A stretch of 64,000 bases of DNA, taken from contig OX422207.1 of the NCBI GenBank assembly GCA_949130495.1, forward strand, positions 833,626,073 through 833,690,072, given 5' to 3'. Source of the stretch: Sambucus nigra (taxonomy: Eukaryota; Streptophyta; Magnoliopsida; Dipsacales; Adoxaceae). The notes under the pieces were generated by a model. It saw only the letters and a list, made by a program, of their open reading frames with translations. It did not search any database and was not told the origin of the DNA. Positions 21,831 through 34,649 of the stretch are shown here, piece after piece; position 1 is the stretch's first letter, and each line of letters opens with the position of its first letter. A program made the position numbers and the translations under genes.

Positions 21831-23628
21831 TATGAGTTATTTCTTGCATGTTTTTCATACACTAGTGTTGCGCTTTATGCTATATGTTATTTCTAGTGTT
21901 ATAACATGTTTATCTTTTGTATTTTGATTTTCCATTTTTTTATCTTATTAAAAAAATACAAAAAAAATTGTTTCTTTTTTTAATTGGTGTCATTTTGAAA
22001 AAAATGTTTAAAAAAATTGAGTTTTTTGTTTATGTGTAGTTTATTTTTACAGATTTGTATGACATATTAATGTGTTTGAATCCATTTCATTCCATCTTTT
22101 CATGTGTGTAGAAAATTTTATTATGGTTTTCAACGCTTAGATTCTTCTTAACTGTGCTTGCATGGAGTTGTTCAACTTTGATTTTCTTAATGGATTCACT
22201 TTGTAAATTACTTCAAACACACATGCACGAGCTCTTTTGAATTTTAATTTCACATGTTATACTTGATCTGTGTAATATGTTCTTTAATTAATCTTCTCAT
22301 CTACACATTTTTTGCCTATGGGGGATTGGTTCATGTAAGAACCGTTGCCCGTGAGTACGTTGTTTTCTTATTGAATATATGAGGGTGTATATGAAAGATC
22401 TATGAAATGAGAAAATATCCTTTGCGAAAGAGCCAATATTGGCAAGAGCCTGAAATACGAGAGCCCAAAATAAAAGATTAAAAGCCAACTTGTTTGTTTG
22501 ATTGATTTTCAAAAATGGTATCTTCAAAAGTCTTGAGTGAGAAAATATATTATACTTGTTTATCTATTGAGGGTGTTATATTTGAATATCAAAGGATTTG
22601 CAAAATAAATCCTAGTTATGCTTATCATGTCATGACCCTATTGATTTGTAGAATCGTCAAAATTTTAGGTTTGTGTGCATTTTTCTTTTTTTTTTCATCA
22701 AGATCACTTTATCTTTTACTTGAGACTAAATCTTAGTTTGATAAAATTTTACAATCAAATAGAAATACTTGGTCATTTTTGAGTGAATGCGTCATAATTC
22801 ATTTGTATCTAGTTCACGCCCCTTCACTCCATTCCACATGTTTAGACACATCAATACTATGCTAGTGTGTAAAGCCTATGTGTTTGTATCATTTTGTGGT
22901 CGTTTAAACCTATATATGTATCTGTGTGTCATTGGTATATTTTTCGTATTTATATATGGTATCATTTTGTTTTTGAATTTTTGCACTTGCATTTAATCCA
23001 TGTTTGACAAATTATTTATCTTTGGATCAAATTGGCATGCTCATGGTCATATTGGTATCTCTTATTTCTGGTTTACAATAATATCCCATGCTTCATTGGT
23101 TACTCAAGTTCATATCATATTTGCATCGATATTGCTATTAATTGATCACTGTGTGGATTATTTGTTCTTGTGTTACCATGTTATGTTTTGTTTTACTTCA
23201 CACCATTGCATGATTTTATTACTTATTCCTTAGTTTCTATTGGTATCATATGTCCCCACTTTGTGGGGTTGATATTTTTAATGGAAAACAAATTCATTAT
23301 TTTGCATTCTTACTTTGCCTATTCTTGAACAAGAAAGGGGAGAAATGGTATCTTTCAGTTTAGCTTTAGGAGGAGATCTTTATCTCATAGGGACGTGTCT
23401 TACCTTGATCGGGTTTGTTAGATATAGGAGGATTTTATTTTATAAATTAATAATTTTATATATTCTCTTTGCGTTTGAAGGTGTGTTTAAGTGTGCGGGT
23501 TTGTAACATGCAGAAAAGTTTAAAAGTGTGCAAAGCTACTCATCATTTGCAACATGAAGCAAAGTTTACAAGCGTGCAAAACTACTCAGCATATGTGGTT
23601 GTCAAGTTTTTACTTTTGCCTTATGGTG
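21831..23628 (+). other. Copia-3 3' non-coding region
   Basis: AT-rich, no supported gene. SIRE-type elements have a long region between coding part and 3' LTR with purine runs; here GAACAAGAAAGGGGAGAAATGG (split around 23328-23349) and TGCCTATGGGGGATTGG (near 22310) fit that. pol is missing, so a large internal deletion is implied. Confidence 0.5.
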
Positions 23629-25380
23629 TTGGGGATTGATTCTTTTAGACTCTCTTAATGTGCTATAGATTCTTATTGTGTTTTGTACTAGAATAGCCAA
23701 AAAGGATATCTGTAAGGACAAATTTTTGAAAGACTCGATTTTTTATGTATTGTCGGAATTCCAAACAAAACATTTTGAGTAATAGTTTAGGCTTTTTGTA
23801 TGTTTAGCTTTCAATTCTATGACGTGTTTGATTGAAGACATGGCGGCAAAGCTTTAGAGATTGGATTATCATTTCGTATTTCGTCTTTTTGATCCTTGGA
23901 ATTTAATTTTGGTTGTTTGTTTTTATTAAATGTTAGGGGTTGTTTTTTAAATATTTTAAATATTTTTTATGTTAAAGTCATTCGAATGACTTTACGGGTT
24001 TCGTTACAATGAGTTTAGTAGTTCGTTCAAACGAACTTCAAATGAGATTTTTCTGTTAGCTGAACAAATATCATTTGAAGCTCATTCGAAGCTGGTTCGA
24101 ACAAGATTTGTTATTCATTCGAATGAGCTTTGATTTGGTTCAAGTGAGATTGTATTTTATTCGAACGAACCATTATTTTCATTAGAACGAGTTTTCTAAA
24201 ACAAAGTTCCACATTAAAAAATTGTTTTCTATATAAAGGGGTTCTAGTATTGTTTTTTTTTTTTTACTTTTGCTGAAAATCATTTTCCTATACATATTCA
24301 AAAGTTCCCTAACCCTAGTTTCACCAAAACTTTTTAAGATCCAATTTTCAATCTTGATGTGCTTTGAGATATTATTTGTGGGCACCATAGTTTTTTTCTC
24401 TCATCATCTTGGAAGAGAAGAGTTTAGTGCGATGCATTTTGTACTCGGTTTGCAATTTACACACGGTGGACTCCATCGCCTGGTGTTGCTGTGAAGAAGC
24501 AGTGGACTTCATATTTGCATATGTATATTGTTGGAGATTGTTCAATTGAACTTCAAATGAACATCAAATGTCATCTCTCTTTTATCATAACAAATGTCAT
24601 TCGAAGCTGTTTTGAATGAGATTGGATGATCCTTCAAATGAGTTTTAAGTCGGTTCAAACAAATTGTGTTTTCATTCGAATAAACCCATATTTTTATTTG
24701 AACGAGTTTTCTAAAAAAATTGAATCGCCTAAAAAAATGTTTTCTATATAAAGGGATTCTAACATTTGTTTTTAGTATGGATTTTAGTGAAAATTGTTTT
24801 CCTACACATATCCAAAAGTTCTAGAAACCAAGTTTCACCCAAACTCGTTAAAATCCAAGTTTTAATCTTTATATGCTTTGAGATCTTGTTTGTGGGAAAC
24901 ATAGTTTGTTCCTCTCATCATCTTGATAGAGAGAAGTTTTGTTGAGTGGATTGTGTATTCGATTTTCTATTTACAAGCGGTGCACTCCGTGGTGTTGTGT
25001 TACTGAGAAGAAGCGGTGGACTTCATGTTTCGATCCATAGATGATTGTTGAGCCTAGATCGGTGGATACGATGTGTGTTCACTCACACATTGTGGAAGAT
25101 TTGTGGGTGAACTCCTACATGTCATTGTGCGTAGGTAGATGAACGATGAGCATCAAGGCTCGGGATAACATCGAGTCTATACTGTAAGTCTACAATTGTG
25201 TCCTTATAATTCCATACATAGTGAACTTTGCATGGATGGGTCATCCGAGGTTTTTCCCGTTGAGGATTTTCCTCATACAACTACATGTTGTGGTTTGTTT
25301 GTTTCTTTATTTTATTCTTGTTCATACCTACATTCATGTTTTAGGAAAAGTTAACATTCGGTTAACCGTTTATCACAACA
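23629..25380 (+). repeat. Copia-3 3' LTR region with a ~515-bp duplication
   Basis: TGTTGGGGATTG at 23629 and TTTATCACAACA at 25380 give TGTTG/CAACA termini. Two similar units follow each other: TATA box CTATATAAAGGGGTTC at 24229 and CTATATAAAGGGATTC at 24744, both followed by CCAAAAGTT, TTTCACC, TGCTTTGAGAT and CTCTCATCATCTTG. The second unit is preceded by TGTTGGAGATTG (24528), like an LTR start, so this is either a tandem duplication or two LTRs end to end. Confidence 0.72.
23979..24170 (+). repeat. TTCGAA-core motif array upstream of the Copia-3 TATA box
   Basis: CATTCGAATG, GTTCGTTCAAACGAAC, GGTTCGAACAAG, CATTCGAATGAG and ATTCGAACGAAC follow each other. Core starts 24074, 24085, 24096, 24118, 24139 and 24160 are 11, 11, 22, 21 and 21 bp apart. 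The array ends about 65 bp before the TATA box at 24229; a weaker copy precedes the second TATA box at 24744. Confidence 0.88.
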
Positions 25381-25525
25381 ATTGGTTTAAAATTGGAGCA
25401 AAATTTTTATTTAGGTTAACTTGTTTAAGTTTTATATTCAAATTGAAAAAATTAATAATTAACATTTCTCTAGACCTCTCTCCATACTCTTCTAACTTAA
25501 TTGAAGATTATTACTGCTATAGTTA

Positions 25526-25536
25526 TGGTATCAGAG
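25526..25536 (+). other. Primer-binding site of gypsy remnant G6
   Basis: TGGTATCAGAG on the plus strand, upstream of a plus-strand gypsy gag. The LTR it belonged to is not clearly delimited, because the Copia-3 LTR end lies only 145 bp to the left. Confidence 0.65.
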
Positions 25537-25850
25537 GTTATGGGTTTAATCTTATGGTTATATTTACTTATTAACTTGATGCTTTATATTTATTATTTAA
25601 ACTATACATAGAATGAGATTCAATTCCTTTATACTCTTCTATTATTTATCTTAGACTCAATGAATCTAGTTTATATTTTACGGGTCTCATAGATGGTATC
25701 ATAGCATTCTAGGTTCTAGTGCCCTAAAGATCTTGAGTGTGTCCAACGTTTTTTGCATATCATTATTTGATATTGTGGAGCTTGTCATCTAAATTATTGT
25801 ACCCTATTTTTGTACGTGTATTTATACACTTTTGTTTACTATTCTTTCAG

Positions 25851-26995
25851 ATGGTGAACACATGATGATGATTAGTATGACGGGTAACGGTCATGAATCT
25901 CAAGTTTGATACGTCTACAGCCACAAGAGTAGCCACAACCACTGTAGACACAGGAGCCAGCTATTGTGCCTGCAAACTTAGCCACTACTATTGCTCAGAC
26001 TGTAAAATGACGATAATGTCATTGAACCACGAGAAAACACCCCCGCCATCACTTGTGGATGAATTCGTAGATGTACATGTCACTATGACTGCTTCTCCTT
26101 AAGAGTGCCCCAGGATTGCCTTTGAAAAAGGCAACTTTAGGAGTTTGATGGGTCTACCGATCCAGTTGATGCATTGCAGGTGGAGGCACGATATTGAGCA
26201 TCACTTCAGTCTAATAGAGTGCACTAATGTACAGAGGCATATGCTTACAACTTTTTGACTTATGGAGGACGCTCAACACTAGTAGGAGTCTGTTACCAAT
26301 TAGTAGGCCCGGCAATATGGGTTCTTAAGGATGAAATCGCCCATAATCCATCCAAAAATAATGTGTTCGAGGCCCATTAATTGTGTTTGTGGGTCAAAAT
26401 GGTTTGAACGATCCAATAAGACGGTTTGTTGGCGGGTCATTAGCGGGTTAAAATGGTTTTGGACCCTCACAAAAATAAAACTCAAATTACTAAAAAGTTT
26501 AAAGATTTTTTTTATTCAAGTATTTACTTGTATATTTTTTTTCAAAATTATTATACCATATTTATTTGTATATGGTATAATAATTATTTTTTCAAAAAAA
26601 AGGCGGGTCAACCCGACTCGATCCGGGTTTGACCCGACCCGACCCAAATTTAACCCGCCCAAACCCGTCCACATTATTATGTCCAACCCGCTTTTGACCC
26701 GCCCAAATTTATCCATATCCATTTTTGACCCGTCCATAACCCCCCATAACCGCCCATTTGCCACTACTACCAATTAGCATGATACGGTACACGTGACTAT
26801 AGCATATGTTTGGGAGAATTTTATAGGGAATAATTTCCCCTCCAAACAAGAGATATATTTGAGGGAACGAATTTGATCGAATCAAGTAGGAGAGTCATAC
26901 AGTCACAGAGTACAAGAGGGAGGTCCCCCATGTTTATCACTTCGGTGCAGATGTTAAGAAATCGGAGGAGAGGAAGAAGGGGTGATATGAAGAGA
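25851..26995 (+). pseudogene. gag: G6 gypsy gag remnant, split by a MITE
   Basis: ATG at 25851 directly follows a splice-acceptor-like TTCTTTCAG. Retrotrans_gag similarity is seen in DPVDALQVEARY, HHFSLIECTNVQRHMLTTF and the later FPSKQEIYLRERI, spread over several frames. The conserved Trp-Trp before ESVTN is read TAG TAG (near 26280). The hAT-2 MITE interrupts the gene at 26304-26767; gag similarity resumes after it and ends near 26995. Confidence 0.75.
26304..26767. mobile_element. hAT-2 MITE
   Basis: 464 bp, left end TAGGCCCGGCAATATGGG, right end (read inward) GTAGTGGCAAATGGGCGG. Flanked on both sides by TACCAATTAG (26294-26303 and 26768-26777), which contains an 8-bp target duplication. 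The inside is rich in GACCCGACCC-like repeats, as in plant hAT MITEs. No coding capacity. Confidence 0.85.
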
Positions 26996-27941
26996 TGAAT
27001 TTACTAACACAAATAGATAATGCACATACCAAATAAGTAATGAGAATGGGTGGATACTAGGACGTAATATTCGTTTATCATTTTTAATTAACATCACACA
27101 TTAATTTGATTACGTGTTTGCGATTTTATAATTCAAAATGCACCGACTCTCACCCAGTACATTAAAGAAAATATAACATTCAACGTTCATGAAAATAATT
27201 TTAACATCTCTTTTTAGACAACTTAAAACCCTATTCTCTTCAAAGTATCAATTTTAAGTCTCAAGTGTCGTCTTTAAGCGTGGGATATCAATTAGTTTAA
27301 TAAAAGCGTAACTCATTAAAACTTACTGACACATAATCATAAAATATGAATCAATAATTAATTTTGAAGAATTAAGGCACAATCTCATGTCGTTTGAACT
27401 TAATACCAAATTTTTATTTTAATTAAAACATGTCAGAAATTATACCGGTACAAAACTAACATACAATATTAACTAAGAATGATAAACATTACCAAATCTT
27501 AACATAAAATTTATGTTACCATCATAATTAGAATAAAACGATTGCAAGATGAAATAAAAATTGTCATTAATAATTCATTTAAAAATTCGAGTCCCAAATC
27601 ATGAATCAAATACAAAAATTTCCTCCCAAATAATTACACACTCTTTCCTCACAAATATAAAATAAAATATTCTATTACATTTGTCTTCCCAGTTCCCCTC
27701 CAAACTGTAGCTGAAATCTCCTTTTATAGGGTAAAATATAGTGTTTCTTAGTTGAAGTAAAACACATGTTTGTTAGTTAAATTGAGTTATATAAAAATCA
27801 AAGACCAATATACTCGGTTCTCATGAAATTAGGTGTTTTACATAAGTGGGAGCTTTTATGATTGGATAGTTTGAATTTTAGGGGTCATCTATTGAGTTTG
27901 ACAAGTCATAAATGTATTGGACTCTTCAACTATTGGGAGCC
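26996..27941. other. Unassigned AT-rich DNA
   Basis: No frame, repeat end or RNA gene that I can support. It ends at the target duplication GAGCC (27937-27941) of Copia-2. Confidence 0.5.
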
Positions 27942-29104
27942 TAGAAATCATTCACTAAGTTTTTAACACAAAGTTAAAGATTAAGTAAACTCTGAATTAA
28001 ACTCGTTTAGGAAACTCCTTTTAGAAATCAGAACACAAGATGTGTAAAAACTAATTAAGTCAGATTCAAGACTTGGTAGCATGATTACCCGATTTTTAAA
28101 TTAAAAATCTAAACTAGATCTTTGTTATGAAACCAAACCGTCCAAGCATTAAGAACTGAAAGCAGTAAAGTTGGACATAATTATTTTTAACGTGGTAAAA
28201 CCTCAAGTCTGAGAAAACATCCTTGGTGACCTCTATGCCACAGCCAAAAATCCACTAGAGACAGTTTCAAGAATTACAAGCACATGAATCAAACACACAA
28301 GATCCTAAAGTTAAAAGACAAAATGTATACATACTGAGAAATTCTCCTCCATTGTATCTAATACTGACGCTTTTGATCCTCCTAGTCGTTCTTTAATTTA
28401 ATTCATTGCTCCTCATTTTAGTGACCCAGTCAAACAGAATCTCTCAAAGAAACAACACACTTCTATGTATTCGTGTGAGAGTGTAGTGATTGTGAAGTGC
28501 CTAAGTATGCAGATTGCTACTCCCGTCACTCTTAAAATTATACAACCAGACCTATGAATTTACAAATATTCTATATGAGATGCAGAGTTTCAGTTTCAAG
28601 AAATCAAACTTCTCAATGAAAATTATTTTAGGTCTAACATTATATCTTATCAAAAATAGATCTAATACTCAAAATTATTTATATACAAAACAAATTTTAC
28701 AAACTTTAAAACATTCTTTCCAAAGAAAATCAAACGCAAAAATGGGTTTCAAAGTCTCTTTTTCTAGATCATGAAAATAGAGATGTTGGATTTTTTAAAA
28801 TATGCAATTTAACTAAAATCCAACTAGAGAATGTATTTATATAAAAGAAATACACGGAAACACCTAAGATAAGCATCTAAATGTATCTTAGTGGTATTTC
28901 TCAAGAGTTTTAGGAAGAAACATGAGAAAAACCTAGAGATTGTGTTCTTAAGAGAGATAACATCTCAAGAGGTTTTTTTCTATGAACCAAATTTACAAAC
29001 TCTCAAGAAAACCTAAAAATCTAACTCTCGGAATGGTGGTTTTTAGATATGTGTTTACACTATAAAGATGAAGGTGTTTAGTTTATAAGAAACACTTAAA
29101 TCTT

Positions 29105-29149
<45 letters not shown>

Positions 29150-29936
29150 CTTTTTTCCTCTCAAATGGACCAACTAATCTCAATTTTTTCAAACTAAACA
29201 CACAGAGTATCTATTTTACTAGTGAGAGAAGGTTCTAGACGTTGGATTGAAATCAACTGAGATTACGAGAATTTGGATCGTTCAACTCTAAGGGTTATGA
29301 ATGCACCATTGCACCGCTCATCCTTATTAGTCTAATTGGGTTACACTGGGATTATCTAAGAATGCATGCAAACCATTGATAGGATTTTATCTAAAGTCTA
29401 GGATTGAACCCTAGGTATGTGATAGGGAAGAAACACAAAACCATCCTCTAAAATGCAAACACGTATCACACACTAATAGTATCCAATACGTGTGTTTTTG
29501 AGCTTTTTAAAATGCAATTTTTTTTACCACAAATGTTTATGATGGCTTTGTTTTCTACCCAAGAAGTTCTTAGGGAATTAATTAATCCAAATTTAAACCC
29601 TAAAACATGTTAAATCCAATTTTATAAATGTTTGAAAATTCATTTAAAATGTTTAACAACTCCCCAAAAAAATATTTTAAAAATATTTTAACATATTTAA
29701 AAATATTTCAACACACACACCTATGCAATGCGTGAGTTTGTGCCATACGTGTTTTCTTTAAACTTACCTTTTACCGTGATAAGTTGATTTTTTATGTAGC
29801 TTGATGCAGTGTGATGCCTTCAATTGAACCATGGAGAGGAGCTCAAAATCTAATTAAATTTTGTCAACATATCCAAACTAGTTGGAACTCTTATATGGAA
29901 CAAAATCAAGTAAGTCAACCATATAGTGTGTTCTAA
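27942..29936 (-). repeat. Copia-2 3' LTR
   Basis: About 1995 bp, aligning along its length with 50262-52203. Plus-strand start TAGAAATCATTCACTAAG corresponds to TGAAAATCGTTCACTAAG of the other LTR (TG decayed to TA). It carries a long (CT)n tract at 29107-29147 that is much degenerated in the partner (about 51420-51490). Confidence 0.9.
29107..29147. repeat. (CT)n microsatellite in the Copia-2 3' LTR
   Basis: About 20 uninterrupted CT units. The other LTR has only a broken pyrimidine tract here, so the tract expanded or was purified after insertion. Confidence 0.95.
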
Positions 29937-30108
29937 ATCTCCCCCTTTGGATATTGGAGACATAATTCCCTTGAGTAACCTATACTCGTGGGTAAAATAA
30001 ATAAATTCCTCGATTCCTATACAAAAGAGCTATTCCACCCATTCTCGTCCAAGAACCAAAAATAAGAGAAATAAAAGTACATTACTCGATTAATTACATA
30101 CCAATACC

Positions 30109-33091
30109 AGTGACAACCGACCTAATTAAATATCGGGTGATCAGTCATTTATTAAATTTAAAACAGAATATCCAGTTGGTTCAGTCTTAGCATCACTATC
30201 AAAAAACATTTTTTTATTAATTACTAACCACCTAGTAGTTAAAAAATCCGGAGTCAAATTTTATCTTTTAAATTAACATATAACTAAATAAATAATTAAC
30301 TAAAGATTGACCATCCAATAAACAATCTCATAGAAAGAAAATTTCATAAAAGAAATAACTGCGTCCGAAATAAGCATTTCCAGTCTAAATCCCAAATCCA
30401 ATAGTCTAAAATGAAAGAAAACCCAACAACTGAAATATAAATAAATGTCTGCAGTCTCTATCTCTGGATATATAAAAATAATGATGGGCAACATGCTCGA
30501 TTGAAGTAAATAATTCGAAAAAAAATCAAAGATAGGTGTGGAGGCGTTTAGTACCGAGGTCCTGTAACTTCCATAACGGCTACAACACATCAACTGATAA
30601 GAACTCCTATGCTTGGTATCCCTATGGCTGGGGACCCAAAACGTTTTGTACAAAAACAAAATAGATTTGGAAGAAAACAGGTCAGATCCTGAGTTGAAAA
30701 TATTTTAAAATCAACAAGTGTTTAAAATGCATTAAACGGTTAAACATTATATACATGTTAGTTCCATGTGCCCTCATTTGAGATTCTCACCTCTCAACTA
30801 ATGTGCACCCCTAACGTAAGATCCAAACCCATCCTTATTATGCTATCCCACTTGTCTAATTTAAATCGAGTCTCTTACTATAATACCTAAATTATTATGC
30901 CCAATCATATTACCCGAATAATACAACTTGCATTTTCAATATTAATTAAATGAAATACAAGTATCTCATTACTCATTCAAGTTTCCACATTCTTGATTAA
31001 TATAAGATGGCATAATCTTTCTAATCTACTCAGTAACACAATAGAATAATCACAAGTATAAATATATAAATCACTATCATATATATCTACTAATATGACA
31101 CCCCAAAAAGTTAAACCTGCGATTCACACATATTCTGCTATCCAATTCTGGTACATCGCGTACATAAGGATTACGAGTTCTGAATCACTCAGGTGCCGTA
31201 GAAATACAAATCACAGATATTGGAGGTGAACATAATTCCAGGCCCTGTAGGATACACACATACCTATGCACCCACATGACCGAAAAATTATCAACTCACT
31301 GATAAGTCTTTCCCAGACCTATGCTCTGAGGCACCACTCTAAAATCCCCATGAGGCACATCAAGATAATATTGTCCCCTTTCTAAGACGTCCCGTGATAG
31401 CAAGTATAGTCGGTACGTCAAACACACAATCAATCAATCATACATTAGGTATTCACACAACCTTAGTACATAAATTTCTAACTTTAATATAGGTGTACGC
31501 ACATCCTATAGCATATGTTTTACACGTAGTAAGTATATCTCCTAATATCCGACGTGTTAATGAAATACAATACTGCTCTCTTCGTACGCTCTCGGGTAAT
31601 TCTCGCCTCTCGAAGTATCTCCTTAATTTTTAACATAATATCAGTAAGTAACTTACTTATGTCCTACTGATCTAAGTCATCATATTCTCTTGAATTTTGG
31701 GGATTAGAATTTGTCTCTGATTTAGGTATTTCTCTCGATTGAACACAATTAAGTTTAGACCTTAATTCGTTATCATGGAACTAAACCCAAGTTACAATCT
31801 AGGACTACTGGCATTCTTAAATACTCTTTAATATGTTTAAAATTAAAGTCCACGATTAAATCCCGAACATCTCCCAAAAGTTCTAACAAAAGGGAAAGGA
31901 AACAAATTCTAGGTAGCCGAAAGGATTCGACCTTGTCCGAATCGATTCGCACGTACCGGTATCGAAAATCTGCATATGTGTTCTTACGGGTTTCTCCCAT
32001 TTTCATCCTCAAATCCTCAATTTAATCATCCCAAACTCCCAGTTAATCATACTAAATGTTGTACTAACATAATTACACGAGTTCTAACGTATAAATATCA
32101 TAAAATCATCATGGGTCATTGATTTCTTGGATTAATTCATGAATATTTCTTAAGAACCATAGTTCCTCAAATTGTATTCAAGAACATCATAATTATCAAA
32201 TTTAATCCGTGATTTTTAACACTTAGGTTATAATTTCATTTTTCCAATGATTCCATAAACTCATCTACATGCAAAACCTACCTATAATCATAATTCAACT
32301 CTCTAAATTTATGAAATATCAATTATTCATGGTTATTTCTTTCAATCTAAACTACCATGGATAATATATGCACTGAATATTTGCAAGATAAAACACTTGC
32401 CTTTAATGGAAGTTGTGATCCGTTGAAGAAGATGGCATGGGGGCGATGCTCTCTTTTTTATCTACGTAACGGTGGTCTCGGTGGTGCAATTGGTGTAGAA
32501 ATGGTGGTTCTAGCCTTGGGGGTGGTTCTAGCCTTGGGGGTGGTTCTCTTTCCTCCTCTAATGACTTCTAGGAATATGGTAATTGCTAACCCTTGAAGAC
32601 ACAACTCCTCATCTGATATAACTCTCTAAAGTTCGTGGGTTTAATTCCCTAAAAAATGCAAATGACTAAATTACCCCTCTAGGGTGTCGATATGGCCAAA
32701 AAGTGCCCCGGGACCCAAACTAAACCCTTGACTAGACTTTTCGGACTATTTCGACTCTTTCGAACACTTTGGTGCCCTCGAAATGACCATTTGCGTGAAT
32801 TAAAAATAAGTTACCTTTTTATTCCATAAAATTGAGTCCCGACATGACTGACACGCGCATCCCGACCTAATTATCGAAACTGTCGTATTTTCCACTCGCG
32901 ATAATTTTTAATAAATTCATAATCACATATCTATTCGTTCGGTAATATTCAATACGATTCGCATAAATAAATACTAACCCTCATCTCAATAGTTAATATT
33001 TATTTAAATTCAGATTAATTTTAAATAAAATTCTCATAATTAATTCAATTAATCCCACAATTAAAAATCAATATAATTACAGGGTATTACA
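30109..33091 (-). repeat. G1 3' LTR
   Basis: About 2983 bp and collinear with 41293-44241, about one difference per ten bases by eye. It starts AGTGACAACC (plus strand) where the 5' LTR has TGTGACACC, so its terminal dinucleotide has decayed. One CGAATCGATTCG motif remains at 31938; the partner has AAATCGATTT at 43091. Confidence 0.95.
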
Positions 33092-33109
33092 TACTTTCTC
33101 CCTAATAAC

Positions 33110-34330
33110 GAAATTTCATTCTGAAATTCAAAAATAAAACTATATCTGGTAAGAATAACTCTGGATATTTTTCGCGCATCTCATCCTCACGCTCCCGAGT
33201 ATACTCCTCGACGTCATGGTGCCGCCACTCAACATGTACTGATGCCACTACCTTTGACCTCAGTTTCCTCTCGCTGCGGTCTTGGATAGCGTAGGAACTA
33301 TCGAGTTGTAGATCAGTCTCCTATAAAGCAATGTGAGTGTGGGCCAACTCATTCATAAGGTATATCCTCAGCGAAGAAATATGGAACACATCATGAATCC
33401 GTTGCAAGTGCTCGAGTAACCCAAGTCTGTAAGCCACTGGCCCAATCTTCTCAATAATAGGGAATGGCCCTACATACCTCGGCAACAACTTCCCTTTATT
33501 CCCAAACCTCATTATCCCCTTCGTAGGAGATACTCATAGCAATACCTAGTCCCCCATACTGAACTCCTTAAAGATCCTCTTAACATTGATGTAGCTCTTC
33601 TGTCTATTCAGAGTAACCCGTATACGACTTCGAATCACCTCAATCCTGGCTGAAGTATCATGTATCACCTCTGGCCCAAGGAGCTTATTGTCCCCCACCT
33701 TTAGCCAACATGATGGAGAACGACAAGGCCTACCGTATAGTTCCTTAAATGGATCCATGCCAATAGTAAACTGGGAGGAGTTATTATAAGCAACTTCACC
33801 AGTGGAAGATATTGCTCCCAGCCCCTGCTAAAATTAAGGACACACATCCGTAACATATCCTCTAACATCTAATTTTTCCTCTCAGTATGCCCATTAGTCT
33901 ATAGGTGATAGGCCGTACTCAATCGTAACTCTGTACCCATGGCCTCTTGGAAACTCTTCCAAAATTGAGATACAAAATCATGTCCCTATCGGACATGATA
34001 TCAAGGGGCACCCCGTGAAGTCTCAGTATCTCGGCTATAAAGATCTGGGCATCCTGTCCCACAGTGTAATTTGTCCGGACTAGCAAAAAATGAGCTACCT
34101 TAGTCAACCTATCCATAATTACCCATATGGAATCGTGACCCCTCTGAGAAATAGGCAATGCTGTAATAAAGTCCATGGAAATGCTCTCCCATTTACACAT
34201 AGGATTATCTAGTATCCAAAGAAGTCCTACTGGCTTCTGGTGGTCCACCTTTACTAGCTGAAAAGTGGCACACTTCGAAACAAATTAAGCAATGTCCCTT
34301 TTCATCCCACTGCACCAATACTGCTGCCTC
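33110..34330 (-). pseudogene. pol: G1 integrase and chromodomain-like tail
   Basis: Minus-strand pieces: MDFITALP and SDRD of the catalytic core (34248-33919, the second normally SDRD in this lineage), MDPFKELYGRPCRSP (33758), RYVGPFPIIEKIGPVAYRL and HDVFHISSLR (33512-33321). After a TAG the same frame goes on with VEWRHHDVEEYTRERE and DEMREKYPELF (to about 33150), the C-terminal chromodomain-like segment of Tekay/Del. In chromoviruses this tail directs integration to particular chromatin. Frameshifts and stops make the gene non-functional. Confidence 0.88.
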
Positions 34331-34649
34331 ATACCTTGATACATCTTATACCCTCTGGGATTTATCACAAAGTGTGAACTGTGCGACTCTGTCATCATCC
34401 CATATCACAAGACCTCCCCTTCTAGAACAACCAATCTCCCATTGAAGCGTAAGCCCCCATCGAACCCAAAGAATAAGACTTGAATCCCTCGGCTAGAAGT
34501 TGTACAATCCGATCCTGGCAAAATGGATCTGTTGCCTAAGCCTATACAACCCTCGTGACTATTTGGGTTGTAACGGCCATAACTGACATAAAATATCGAG
34601 CCACTGCATCTTAGTGTCCCAAATCCTTCCATTTCACCTTCCATACCTC

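Noticed and set aside
30300..30659. An open frame (119 codons), with a related one at 41625-41825
   Set aside because: Both lie at the same place in the two LTRs of G1, so similarity comes from LTR identity; the second copy is broken, and no domain is seen.
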